Virus record (IMG/VR): IMGVR_UViG_3300028774_000005
Span: 1-37,899 of that record
Source: a virus
Strand: one strand, 5' to 3'
DNA: 37,899 nt
In this document: one piece after another, positions 22,303-28,926 of the stretch
How positions within the stretch are numbered: the stretch's first letter is position 1
Layout: every line of letters starts with the position of its first letter
Made by a program: the position numbers and the translations under genes
The notes under the pieces: model-generated
The model's input: the letters and a program-made list of their open reading frames with translations, nothing else
The model's database searches: none
Told to the model about the DNA's origin: nothing

Positions 22303-22872
22303 TTATTTAGAATTAAGTTTTTTAAGTTCGCTTCCGTCCCAGTGACCATTGTCTAACCGTTCGGAAAGCTTTTTTATTTTTAGATAATCAGACCAGTTAA
22401 TGCCCAAGTTATCAAGAGCCTTTTTAACATCAGCAATCTTAGCGTTTCGCTCCTCGTTGATGGCATTGTTCTGCTTGACAAAGCGTTCTCTTAATAGGTT
22501 AATGAACGCTTGAACTTCCATCTTGCCATAAAGCTCCTTTTCAGTTGGGCTTATAAACTGGATGGCATAAACGGCTTTATCATTTCCATAATCGTGCCAG
22601 TTTTCAGATGTTCTTTGAGGAACTTTCTTGAGCACAATCTTGAAAAAGTATCTTTCATAACCACGCTGACCCGAAACACTAAAATCAATCTCAGCGAAGT
22701 TACCCTTATGACTTACAAATAGCCAGTCTTTTTTTCTCTTAGGTTGAGGAAAATGTTTTTTGATAATGGCTAGATATTTGTCGTCATTGTAAGGCAGAGA
22801 ATAAAAACAATATTTTTTCCAGTTTCTTTTTATCTCAGCGTTCTGAACTGATAGTAATTTATTTAAGTTCAT
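22303..22872 (-). CDS. Hypothetical protein, 189 aa
   Basis: The first 120 residues look alpha/beta with aromatic strands (RNWKKYCFYSLPYND, KNFAEIDFSVSGQRGYERYFFKI in pattern). The C-terminal 60 residues are helical (MEVQAFINLLRERF, KKLSERLDNG). No family is recognised. It resembles its upstream neighbour in layout, an alpha/beta module followed by helix, which suggests a linked function. Confidence 0.78.
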   Translation of the reverse strand: MNLNKLLSVQNAEIKRNWKKYCFYSLPYNDDKYLAIIKKHFPQPKRKKDWLFVSHKGNFAEIDFSVSGQRGYERYFFKIVLKKVPQRTSENWHDYGNDKAVYAIQFISPTEKELYGKMEVQAFINLLRERFVKQNNAINEERNAKIADVKKALDNLGINWSDYLKIKKLSERLDNGHWDGSELKKLNSK

Positions 22873-22876
22873 AAGA

Positions 22877-23410
22877 TTAATTCCAGTCTGGCAAGCTTTC
22901 CTCTGGGATGGAAGGCTTTATCACAGCCAAAGTATTTAATATTTTATTTTGTTCTAGTTCGCATTTAAGCCGATAATCTTCTACCAATTTCCCAATCTTT
23001 TCAACCTCAGAAATTTTCTCTCTATTTTCTGGGGTGTCTTGAACAAACTTTTTTCTTGAGTATTCTCTAACTTCCTGTTGGCTTCTATCTTTTTTATCAG
23101 AAGTGAACCAGAAAAATAAAGTTTTATCACCGTGCCATCTAGATTTAAAACCGAAAGCTCCGACATTACCAAAGGTTATTTTTTTAGCGTAACTTCCTTG
23201 GTGTCCTTCTTCGATTAAAATCGCTGGTTGCTTAGCCTGTTTAATTTTTGAGGCTTCTTCAAGAGCGTCCAATTTTTCCCTTAACTTAACTAGGCTGTTG
23301 GCTCTTTTGATAATATCAGCACCATCTTTTTTGAACTCACAGACAAACTCGTTTGAGTTATCGTTGTAAGTAATTTGCTTGCCATCATATTTTTCAATGT
23401 TGATAATCAT
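22877..23410 (-). CDS. Hypothetical protein, 177 aa
   Basis: Residues 1-60 form strands and a helix typical of a small alpha/beta front (IINIEKYDGKQITYND, KLREKLDALEEASK). Residues about 75-115 have ITFGNVGAFGFKSRWHGD and KTLFFWFTSDKK. The end is helical (RLKCELEQNKILNTL). No family or catalytic motif is recognised. The start context is TTAACCTT-ATG, the same as several neighbours. Confidence 0.78.
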   Translation of the reverse strand: MIINIEKYDGKQITYNDNSNEFVCEFKKDGADIIKRANSLVKLREKLDALEEASKIKQAKQPAILIEEGHQGSYAKKITFGNVGAFGFKSRWHGDKTLFFWFTSDKKDRSQQEVREYSRKKFVQDTPENREKISEVEKIGKLVEDYRLKCELEQNKILNTLAVIKPSIPEESLPDWN

Positions 23411-23414
23411 AAGG

Positions 23415-23648
23415 TTAATCGTTTAAACAATTTTTAATTTTTTTAATTACAATATCTGGTAGCGAGGACAAGTCCTCGAAGCGTAGCTTGCCAGTCCTAA
23501 TTGTCTGGTAGCCAACGGTAAGTAAATAGTCGCCGTTCTTATAAATCATATAGATGTAGTCGGCAGAGTTCACTCGGTTCTGTCCGCCATCTAACTCATA
23601 CTTGTCACCTTTGTCCGTAATCTTTAGCAATGTTTTGTAGTTAACCAT
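23415..23648 (-). CDS. Hypothetical small protein, 77 aa
   Basis: A compact, probably beta-rich protein (YKTLLKITDKGDKYELDGG, DYIYMIYKNGDYLLTVGY) with a C-terminal helix (LPDIVIKKIKNCL). No family is recognised. Tight spacing to both neighbours supports co-transcription from the promoter at 24404. Confidence 0.75.
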   Translation of the reverse strand: MVNYKTLLKITDKGDKYELDGGQNRVNSADYIYMIYKNGDYLLTVGYQTIRTGKLRFEDLSSLPDIVIKKIKNCLND

Positions 23649-23661
23649 AAGGTTTGAATAA

Positions 23662-24111
23662 TTATTTTTTATTAAGTTCCCAGACGATTAGATTGTCGGG
23701 GTTAAATTTTTTATCGCACTTCGCACAACTGCTTCGTGTCGCTCGACTTCCGCCGAAGGTGTTGCCACACTTCTTACAAGTCCCCGTATATTTTTTAGGT
23801 GGTAAGACTACGTCCTTGCTCTTGTAACATCTCTCGCCGTTACATCCGATTGAGAGAGCCTTAGTTCGCCAGACGTTATCGTGACCGTGATGTCTATCAA
23901 CTAGGGCGTGAGCAATCTCGTGGAGGATGGTGTCTTTAACGTGCTCGATTTTGTTTAGCTGGGTTAGCTTGAGTGAAAGCTGTATCATTTTTCTTTTATG
24001 ACTACAACACCCAAATCTTCTAACCGCTTTATCAAACTTGAAGTTCCAGTCGTGTAGTCCGTGTTCAGTCATTAGACCGACTGCCAACTCTCTTGCTTCT
24101 TGTAAAATCAT
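23662..24111 (-). CDS. SprT-like zinc metalloprotease
   Basis: The ATG at 24111 (MILQEARELAVGLM) is chosen rather than the one at 24138, because it lies 4 bp after the upstream stop. The 149-residue protein has the active-site HEIAH at about residues 64-68 and a following HGHDNVW, which supplies the third zinc ligand as in SprT/Spartan-like proteases. A C-terminal zinc ribbon (TCKKCG, SCAKCDKK) completes the usual architecture. SprT-like proteases cut DNA-bound proteins, so it could remove DNA-protein adducts or host DNA-bound factors early in infection. Confidence 0.92.
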   Translation of the reverse strand: MILQEARELAVGLMTEHGLHDWNFKFDKAVRRFGCCSHKRKMIQLSLKLTQLNKIEHVKDTILHEIAHALVDRHHGHDNVWRTKALSIGCNGERCYKSKDVVLPPKKYTGTCKKCGNTFGGSRATRSSCAKCDKKFNPDNLIVWELNKK

Positions 24112-24115
24112 ATAG

Positions 24116-24289
24116 TTAATCTTCAATTTCGAACTCAATTTTTAAATCATCTGCCAAACAACCACAGTCGAACTCGCAACCGTCATAACCTTTTACGTCC
24201 CACTGAATTGTTGTATAACCACCAGCGTCATTAAGAAGGTCGATAGCTTTCATTAATAACATTTTTTGTCTTTCAGTTAAACCAGCCAT
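24116..24289 (-). CDS. Small protein, first gene of early transcript, 57 aa
   Basis: A 57-codon frame from ATG 24289 to TAA, missing no codon. It begins MAGLTERQKMLLMKAIDLL, a helix, then YTTIQWDVKGYDGCEFDCGC, a strand pair with three Cys, and ends in an acidic strand. As the first early gene after a structured leader it may act on the host or on phage gene expression. No family is recognised. Confidence 0.72.
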   Translation of the reverse strand: MAGLTERQKMLLMKAIDLLNDAGGYTTIQWDVKGYDGCEFDCGCLADDLKIEFEIED

Positions 24290-24325
24290 AGATTTTAAAT
24301 TAAAGATTTTAATTATTAGATGACC

Positions 24326-24386
24326 GAGGAAGTGGTAGAGTTTTATCGTTTTAGCTTTCGCTTCACTTACGCTCTACCGACTCCCC
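24326..24386 (-). promoter_or_regulatory. Leader hairpin of the early transcript
   Basis: In the leader, GGTAGAG (24372-24378) pairs with CTCTACC (24334-24340). Beyond a 2x2 internal loop GGGGAG (24381-24386) pairs with CTTCCTC-side bases at 24326-24332, allowing G-U pairs. The loop contains a GAAA tetraloop closed by AGC/GCT. It is about 10 nt from the predicted transcript start, where it could protect the 5' end. Confidence 0.5.
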
Positions 24387-24403
24387 AAGTTATGTATGTA
24401 AGT

Positions 24404-24432
24404 ATTATATACCATCAAAGAAACTTTGTCAA
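24404..24432 (-). promoter_or_regulatory. Early promoter with conserved spacer
   Basis: Minus-strand TTGACA (24427-24432), 17 bp, TATAAT (24404-24409), a perfect consensus. Spacer AAGTTTCTTTGATGGTA shares 14 of 17 bases with the promoter at 15660. It drives the large early block. Confidence 0.93.
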
Positions 24433-24439
24433 CACTCTA

Positions 24440-24470
24440 ACACAAACAAAAGACCCTTTAAAATAAAGGG
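24440..24470 (-). terminator. Rho-independent terminator
   Basis: CCCTTT and AAAGGG (24454-24470) form a stem with a short A/T loop, followed on the minus strand by TCTTTTGTTTG. It is the second of two terminators after the endolysin gene, directly before the early promoter. Confidence 0.75.
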
Positions 24471-24512
24471 CTATATTTATTAAGCAAAAAGTTATCAACA
24501 GGCATATAAAAC

Positions 24513-24535
24513 AAAAAAACCAGATTGCTCTGGTT
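24513..24535 (-). terminator. Rho-independent terminator after endolysin
   Basis: AACCAGA and TCTGGTT (24529-24535 and 24518-24524) pair around a GCAA loop, followed by seven T on the minus strand. It is a textbook intrinsic terminator 50 bp after the endolysin stop codon. Confidence 0.9.
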
Positions 24536-24584
24536 CTTCTGCTAATTATTAAAACCTGTAACTTATGACAATATAATTATACCG

Positions 24585-25172
24585 CTAGTTTAATTTCTTG
24601 TAAATGCTCTTTCCGATACGCACTAATTGTTTTTCAGTTAGTGAGGCGAGCTCTTTAGCGTCCGCCACCTTATCGAGCGTGGAGTAGATATCTTTACCGA
24701 CTCTGACTAAGTATTCTTCACGAAGTTCTTTTAGCCAAACAGGAGATTTTACTTTCACTACGTTCGGAGCTTTTTTACCCTTGATTAAATCTTGAATAGA
24801 TAAACCGAACAAAAACTCTAGGTGAGGCAGGTCAACAAACTTAGTCCACTCACCGCCCCAAGTAAGACCCAAACTCTCGCCGATACTGCCAGCGATACCC
24901 CAGTTCTTATTTCGGGAGTCCCAATCAGCTCGACCATTAGTTAGAATAACGAAGTCAAACGCTAAACCGTAATTGTGTGGTGATTGACCGCCCTTACAGT
25001 TAGTCACAATCTTCCCAACAGTCGTGCGTCCTTGGGCATACAAGCTATTCTGGTAAGCGATAGTTCTAAAACCCTGAGTAATAGCGACATCAATTCCTTT
25101 CGCCTTACAGAGAGCAATAAACTGATTAGCTTTTTCTTGTAAGACGGGATGTAGATTTTTTAAATCTGGCAT
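24585..25172 (-). CDS. Endolysin, M15C peptidase (L-Ala-D-Glu/D-Ala type)
   Basis: A 195-residue peptidoglycan peptidase. The zinc site reads SPHNYGLAFDF (His66, Asp73) and DLPHLEF (His117), with the typical ITQGFRT near residue 32 and WGGEWTKF at 105-112. This is the layout of Listeria-phage Ply118/Ply500-type VanY-like endopeptidases. Residues about 135-195 lie outside the peptidase and contain two similar units (LVRVGKDIYSTL and LVRIGKSIYKKL), probably a wall-binding domain. It has no signal peptide, so it needs a holin. Its upstream region carries phased repeats. Confidence 0.95.
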   Translation of the reverse strand: MPDLKNLHPVLQEKANQFIALCKAKGIDVAITQGFRTIAYQNSLYAQGRTTVGKIVTNCKGGQSPHNYGLAFDFVILTNGRADWDSRNKNWGIAGSIGESLGLTWGGEWTKFVDLPHLEFLFGLSIQDLIKGKKAPNVVKVKSPVWLKELREEYLVRVGKDIYSTLDKVADAKELASLTEKQLVRIGKSIYKKLN

Positions 25173-25181
25173 ATAATTTTA

Positions 25182-25269
25182 GTTTACAATTAATTATAAA
25201 ATGGTTTACAATCGCAAACCAAGAGGTTTACAGTAGTAAACATAAACATTTACAGTAAGCGTTACGTTA
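25182..25269. repeat. Four TTTACA repeats phased at exactly 22 bp
   Basis: TTTACA occurs at 25183, 25205, 25227 and 25249, each 22 bp apart, about two helical turns. The second and third units contain dyads: GTTTAC-N4-GCAAAC-like (25204-25219) and a perfect GTTTAC-AGTA-GTAAAC (25226-25241). The first and fourth units are half-sites. The array overlaps and lies upstream of the endolysin promoter. It may be a set of operator sites for a dimeric regulator or iteron-like sites. Confidence 0.8.
25193..25222 (-). promoter_or_regulatory. Candidate endolysin promoter under the phased repeats
   Basis: TATAAT (25193-25198) has only TTGGTT (25217-25222, 18 bp away) at the -35 position, a 3/6 match. One dyad of the repeat array falls between the boxes and the next lies just upstream. 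The weak -35 box plus sites at both places suggests a regulated promoter. Confidence 0.55.
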
Positions 25270-25293
25270 GGTGCTCCACTTAATGTAACGCTT
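25257..25293. repeat. Long imperfect palindrome
   Basis: AAGCGTTAC (25257-25265) and GTAACGCTT (25285-25293) form perfect 9-bp arms. The next eight bases on each side also pair apart from two positions, leaving a 3-base centre. On the plus strand the two exceptions become G-U pairs; on the minus strand they are A-C mismatches. No T tract follows, so it is not a standard terminator. It adjoins the phased repeats. Confidence 0.7.
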
Positions 25294-25299
25294 TAAGTT

Positions 25300-25332
25300 A
25301 AAAAAAGAGCTAGGAATTACCCCAGCTCTTTT
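25300..25332 (-). terminator. Rho-independent terminator
   Basis: AAAAGAGCT (25324-25332) and AGCTCTTTT (25303-25311) pair, with GG/CC pairs continuing into the loop, and seven T follow on the minus strand. It ends the transcript of the gene at 25342, which stops 10 bp upstream. Confidence 0.92.
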
Positions 25333-25341
25333 GAATTTTGA

Positions 25342-25770
25342 TTATTGTAAAGTTGGGTCGATTGGTTCTTCCTCTGTCGCTGGTGCTACATTAGCACTGG
25401 CTTCTGGGGCTTGAGCTTCCGCTGGAGCGTCAGGCGTAGTAGTGGCTACTGTTTCTTCGGCTTTAGCTTCTACCTCGCTTGTAGCCTCAGCTGTGGCTTC
25501 TGGCTTAGCTTCGGCAACTGGTTCAGCAACTTTGTTAGCTTCACCGTAACCGTTAATATTATCATCACCCACGAAGTAATCAGCTTTAGCGTGATTACGA
25601 ACCGCACCATTGAAGTAACCAGCTGGTTTACCTTGGTAATAAATACCAGTGGTATCATCAGCACCAACGAACACCGTTAGTATATTAGTTTCTTCTTCGA
25701 ACTTTTGCCAAGTCGAGTCTGGCTTCTGGCAATTTTGACGAGAGTCATTACCCTGTTTTAAATTTTCCAT
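25342..25770 (-). CDS. Ala/Glu/Pro-tailed protein in the lysis region, 142 aa
   Basis: The ATG at 25770 (MENLKQGNDSRQ) is preferred over the one at 25791. Residues 1-80 are probably folded and contain strand segments (ILTVFVGADDTTGIYYQG). Residues about 80-142 are low complexity, rich in Ala, Glu, Pro and Thr, and probably disordered. It has its own promoter (25818-25847) and terminator, making it an independent unit between the holin-like genes and the endolysin. It could be a virion decoration or a lysis regulator. No family is recognised. Confidence 0.78.
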   Translation of the reverse strand: MENLKQGNDSRQNCQKPDSTWQKFEEETNILTVFVGADDTTGIYYQGKPAGYFNGAVRNHAKADYFVGDDNINGYGEANKVAEPVAEAKPEATAEATSEVEAKAEETVATTTPDAPAEAQAPEASANVAPATEEEPIDPTLQ

Positions 25771-25782
25771 AGTAATAAAACT

Positions 25783-25798
25783 TATTAGCAAGAGCTAA
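25783..25798 (-). promoter_or_regulatory. Short leader hairpin
   Basis: In the leader of the 142-aa gene, AAGAGC and GCTCTT pair around GATTA, directly after the predicted transcription start. It resembles the leader hairpins at 24326 and 12044 in position. Boundaries are approximate. Confidence 0.35.
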
Positions 25799-25817
25799 TC
25801 GCTCTTTAACTATTTAT

Positions 25818-25847
25818 AGTATATCAAAGAAAGGTTTGCGGTGTCAA
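25818..25847 (-). promoter_or_regulatory. Sigma70-type promoter in the lysis region
   Basis: Minus-strand TTGACA (25842-25847), 18 bp, TATACT (25818-25823). The spacer ends in CTTTCTTTGA, related to the shared early-promoter spacer. The -35 box abuts the TAG stop of the upstream gene. Confidence 0.8.
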
Positions 25848-26111
25848 CTATTTAATTAAAGCCATCGCTACCTGCCTTATCTTGTCCACGTTAGTAATCT
25901 GCCAACCCAATATGACGATAGCCCCACCTAAAGCCCAGATAAACTTTTCTAGTTTTCGGACACGTCCGTTAGTGTGATTTTGTTTCTCGATGACCATAGT
26001 ATGCTCGGTTGTATTAACCTTCATAAAGGTCTTGATATTCTTGTTCATATTCTCCAATATCAAGCCAATTTCCCGATTTGTGTATTCGACTGGTGGTGGC
26101 AGTTCTAACAT
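25848..26111 (-). CDS. XhlA/BhlA-like holin-associated membrane protein
   Basis: An 87-residue protein with a polar helical N-terminus (NREIGLILENMNKNI), a region with LEKFIW near residue 55 and a C-terminal membrane helix at about 58-76 (WALGGAIVILGWQI). The order helix, LEKF-type junction and C-terminal membrane segment resembles the XhlA/hemolysin family encoded beside endolysins. It is third in a row of small membrane genes. Confidence 0.72.
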   Translation of the reverse strand: MLELPPPVEYTNREIGLILENMNKNIKTFMKVNTTEHTMVIEKQNHTNGRVRKLEKFIWALGGAIVILGWQITNVDKIRQVAMALIK

Positions 26112-26126
26112 ATCGTTTCTTTTTTA

Positions 26127-26303
26127 TTACTTTTTAGTGGTTGATAGTAACCAATTTTGAATTAATTGAAAGACACTGTTTGCTTTGATACTAGGTATCT
26201 GGGCAAGAATTTCCGACAAGATTAATAAGGCAGAAAGAATAGCAAGAAATGCGTTGCTAATATCGTTCCAGTTATTAAAAATTAATTTGATAAACTCCAT
26301 CAT
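26127..26303 (-). CDS. Holin-like small membrane protein, 58 aa
   Basis: The start codon is ATG 26303 or 26300 (ATGATG). The 58-residue product has one hydrophobic helix (residues about 16-36, ISNAFLAILSALLILSEI) and a short polar C-terminus ending in KK. Dual adjacent Met codons occur in some holin genes that make a holin/antiholin pair, but those are usually further apart. It overlaps the upstream gene by 29 bp. Confidence 0.65.
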   Translation of the reverse strand: MMEFIKLIFNNWNDISNAFLAILSALLILSEILAQIPSIKANSVFQLIQNWLLSTTKK

Positions 26304-26436
26304 ATAAATTTTGATTTAAAGATTTATAGTTAGCGACCTTTGATGTTGATATTTGAATTACCCCAGACCACATCCCTAGAATAAACAGTATGAAAAACGA
26401 GCCGAGAAAAATTAAGCTTAGGATGATTGACTTCAC
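26275..26436 (-). CDS. GTG-initiated membrane protein, 53 aa
   Basis: No ATG serves this frame. GTG at 26436 overlaps the fibre gene's TGA stop as GTGA, which suggests coupled translation. The product begins MKSIILSLIFLGSFFILF, a hydrophobic helix of about 22 residues, followed by a polar 28-residue tail. Together with the genes at 26127 and 25848 it forms a set of three membrane proteins, which suggests holin, antiholin and accessory roles, but which is which cannot be told. Confidence 0.62.
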   Translation of the reverse strand: MKSIILSLIFLGSFFILFILGMWSGVIQISTSKVANYKSLNQNLYDGVYQINF

Positions 26437-28922
26437 AAATTTACAGAGGCACTTACGGGTGAAGGCAAAGCGTCATAACATAATCTAAAGTTTTTTACCC
26501 CTGCGACTGAGTTAGAAGCCGTACCATAAACGTAAACCTGAATTAAATCACCATTAGCAACTGAGAAGTCATTTGATACATCTAGCCAGCCATTATTACC
26601 CATTGAAGTGTAAGCACTAATAATCGTACCATTTTTAAATACCGCACCAAAAGCATTAGCCGTACCTGACATTAAAGACAACTGAAACTTAGCTCTAATT
26701 GTTCCAGCTAAACCATTGAACTTAAACTCTTTTACTTTTACAGCTGTCACACCAGTTGAAGTAACTTGAGTATCATTAATATCTCTTTCGTTAGCTGATA
26801 CGACAGGAATTAATTTTAATAATAATGGGCTCACCTTTCCTGTGTTATCAAGGCGGATGATTTTATCGTCCTCGCCGACACCTAAAACCTCAACGGCTTT
26901 AGACGCACAATCAAGATATGGTGTCGCCCCTGCTCCTGAGATATCAGTACCGATTGATGGAGATGTAAATTTTAGAACCTGAGAAAAAGTATTTGTTATG
27001 CTAGAAACGATAGAAAGTCTATCAGTATAATTTACAATTTCCGTTTTTCCAGTAACAGCACGGATTGCTAATTGAAGACAAGTAGCTATGTCTGAGAAAG
27101 AAGAAACGACCTTACTTTTTGTATATATATTATAACAAAGGCGTTTTGTTGTATCTTTTGTAGTGCTATTTGGGTAATAACCTAAACTTGTATTTGTTGA
27201 ATATTTAATGCCCCAGCCAGTTGCTCCGCCAGCACGATACATCTTCCAAACAATTGTATAAATAGTATTTTTGGAAATAATCAGTGTTGTATCAAACGAT
27301 ACTTTTGTTAAAAATGTCCCGCTAGTCCCAAATGAAGCCATAGTTTTAGAACCTATGAGTGTTCCGCTAACACCATCGCCAAGTCTAATTTCACATACAG
27401 GCTGAACCGTATTGCCAGTCTGGTTATAGACCATAGCTTCAATAGCAGTAATAGTCGTAAGATTACCAGAGTCAAAAACTTGAGCCACATATTGAGCATT
27501 ATCTGAGTTGATACCAGTTTCCCCAGCAATAGTAGTATTTCCATAATTTACTGGCTCTGTTTCTGTTGTGCTAGTAGATGGGCTATTGTCTAAATCAACG
27601 GCAACATTATCATAGGTAACCCCATCAATTGAAGTTTTTATTTTACCATTATTAGAGCCAGCTCTTAGGGCTTCAAAAACACTTACTACACTAACAGAAG
27701 AACCGCCGATTAATCTACCTTCAACCTGAGGGTTAATTCCAGTGCCTAAAGTTTCAACCGCATTGGACGCACAATCTAAATATAAAGGGGAACTAGAACC
27801 AGATAAATCAGTACCACTGCTAGGAGTCATTAATTTTAATATCTTAGATGTAGAACCGACACGGCTTGAATAAATTTCAAAGTGATTAGTATTGTAGATT
27901 ATGGCTTCGGTCTTTCCCGTAATATTTCTAATCGCTGTTTGGAGTAGAGTAGCAACATCAGTTAGAGAAGTTAGTGCCGTACCGTTATTATACTGGTAAC
28001 AATTTTGTCCGCTCATTGTGAAAAATCTTGAGAAGTCAGAGCTGACGTAACATCTTCCTCCGCCACCAGAAGCTAAACTAAAACTTGAACCACTATATAC
28101 CATTGTTGAAATGTCCCACGCTGTACCTAAGTTCCATGCTTTACCGTCACCACCTAAACAATTTAAACCGTTATTATAGAACGTTAAGTTATCACCAGCA
28201 GTAGCGAAAGTTTTGCCATCAGCGGTAGCGGTTGCTGTATTCCAAGGAGTAGATAGAGTATATTGCCTCATTGTACCACTAAACCAAACATACATTTTTG
28301 TCCCATCTGGTTTAAAAGTAATTCCCCCAGCACTAACTACTGAACCAAATGTTAAATCATATAAAGGGCTTCCAGCAGTTGTAATGTCCCAAGGTGTTGA
28401 CATAACCGCTCTCATCAAAATGTCATTAGCCCCTGAGTTTCGCCAAACAGTATATAAGTTAACGCCATCAGGACTCATTGTAAAACCACCACCGTTTGAT
28501 AAGCTAGTAAAATATTTACTTGTTGCTCCGCCAGCCGTTGTAATGTCCCAAGGTGTTGATAATGTTCTTTGAAAAACAGAACAACCAGCCGATTGGTCGA
28601 AATAATAAACCTTAGTCCCATCTGATTTAAAATATAAACCCATATTTCCGACACCAGATAATGTCGTAAACATTTTATTGGCATAAGAAAAGTTTAATAG
28701 AGAAAATGCTGGCAGGACTATAACGTCATCGAAGATATTACCATCAATATTTATCTTTAATTTTCCAGCGTTTCCACTAGTTCTTAAAGACTCAAAAATA
28801 CTAACAGCCGAGGGGTTATTACCACCCACTAATTTACCAGCTGTACCAATCAAAGGCATTACGCTTTGAATATCTTTAGCGTATAACTTATCTCCTGATT
28901 TTGGTGCGTATCTATCTGTCAT
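26433..28922 (-). CDS. Large tail fibre with duplicated split module
   Basis: An 829-residue fibre-like protein. Residues about 32-70 and 318-394 form the left and right parts of one module copy, and 404-444 and 608-683 form a second copy (compare VSIFESLRTSGNAGK with VSVFEALRAGSNNGK, and YLDCASNAVETLG with YLDCASKAVEVLG). Between the halves, copy one carries a beta-propeller-like insert (repeats of SPDG or KPDGT and STPWDIT) and copy two a different beta-sandwich-like domain. The end (690-829) looks like a C1q/tip-type domain. It is likely the receptor-binding fibre. Confidence 0.85.
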   Translation of the reverse strand: MTDRYAPKSGDKLYAKDIQSVMPLIGTAGKLVGGNNPSAVSIFESLRTSGNAGKLKINIDGNIFDDVIVLPAFSLLNFSYANKMFTTLSGVGNMGLYFKSDGTKVYYFDQSAGCSVFQRTLSTPWDITTAGGATSKYFTSLSNGGGFTMSPDGVNLYTVWRNSGANDILMRAVMSTPWDITTAGSPLYDLTFGSVVSAGGITFKPDGTKMYVWFSGTMRQYTLSTPWNTATATADGKTFATAGDNLTFYNNGLNCLGGDGKAWNLGTAWDISTMVYSGSSFSLASGGGGRCYVSSDFSRFFTMSGQNCYQYNNGTALTSLTDVATLLQTAIRNITGKTEAIIYNTNHFEIYSSRVGSTSKILKLMTPSSGTDLSGSSSPLYLDCASNAVETLGTGINPQVEGRLIGGSSVSVVSVFEALRAGSNNGKIKTSIDGVTYDNVAVDLDNSPSTSTTETEPVNYGNTTIAGETGINSDNAQYVAQVFDSGNLTTITAIEAMVYNQTGNTVQPVCEIRLGDGVSGTLIGSKTMASFGTSGTFLTKVSFDTTLIISKNTIYTIVWKMYRAGGATGWGIKYSTNTSLGYYPNSTTKDTTKRLCYNIYTKSKVVSSFSDIATCLQLAIRAVTGKTEIVNYTDRLSIVSSITNTFSQVLKFTSPSIGTDISGAGATPYLDCASKAVEVLGVGEDDKIIRLDNTGKVSPLLLKLIPVVSANERDINDTQVTSTGVTAVKVKEFKFNGLAGTIRAKFQLSLMSGTANAFGAVFKNGTIISAYTSMGNNGWLDVSNDFSVANGDLIQVYVYGTASNSVAGVKNFRLCYDALPSPVSASVNL

Positions 28923-28926
28923 AAAA

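Noticed and set aside
24491-24499. DnaA box-like TTATCAACA as replication origin mark
   Set aside because: It is a single near-match in an A/T-rich terminator region with no cluster; not enough evidence.
25182-25269. CRISPR-like array
   Set aside because: The repeated unit is only about 6-7 bases with dyads, units are 22 bp in total, and no cas genes are present. Operator or iteron sites explain it better.
26433-26435. Alternative genetic code with UGA read as Gly, as in some Patescibacteria
   Set aside because: TGA ends clear genes here (fibre at 26433, exonuclease at 13528) in overlaps with the next start codon, and proteins show no Gly-to-stop pattern.
26433-28922. Diversity-generating retroelement acting on the fibre gene
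   Set aside because: No reverse transcriptase gene or template repeat is visible anywhere in the window.
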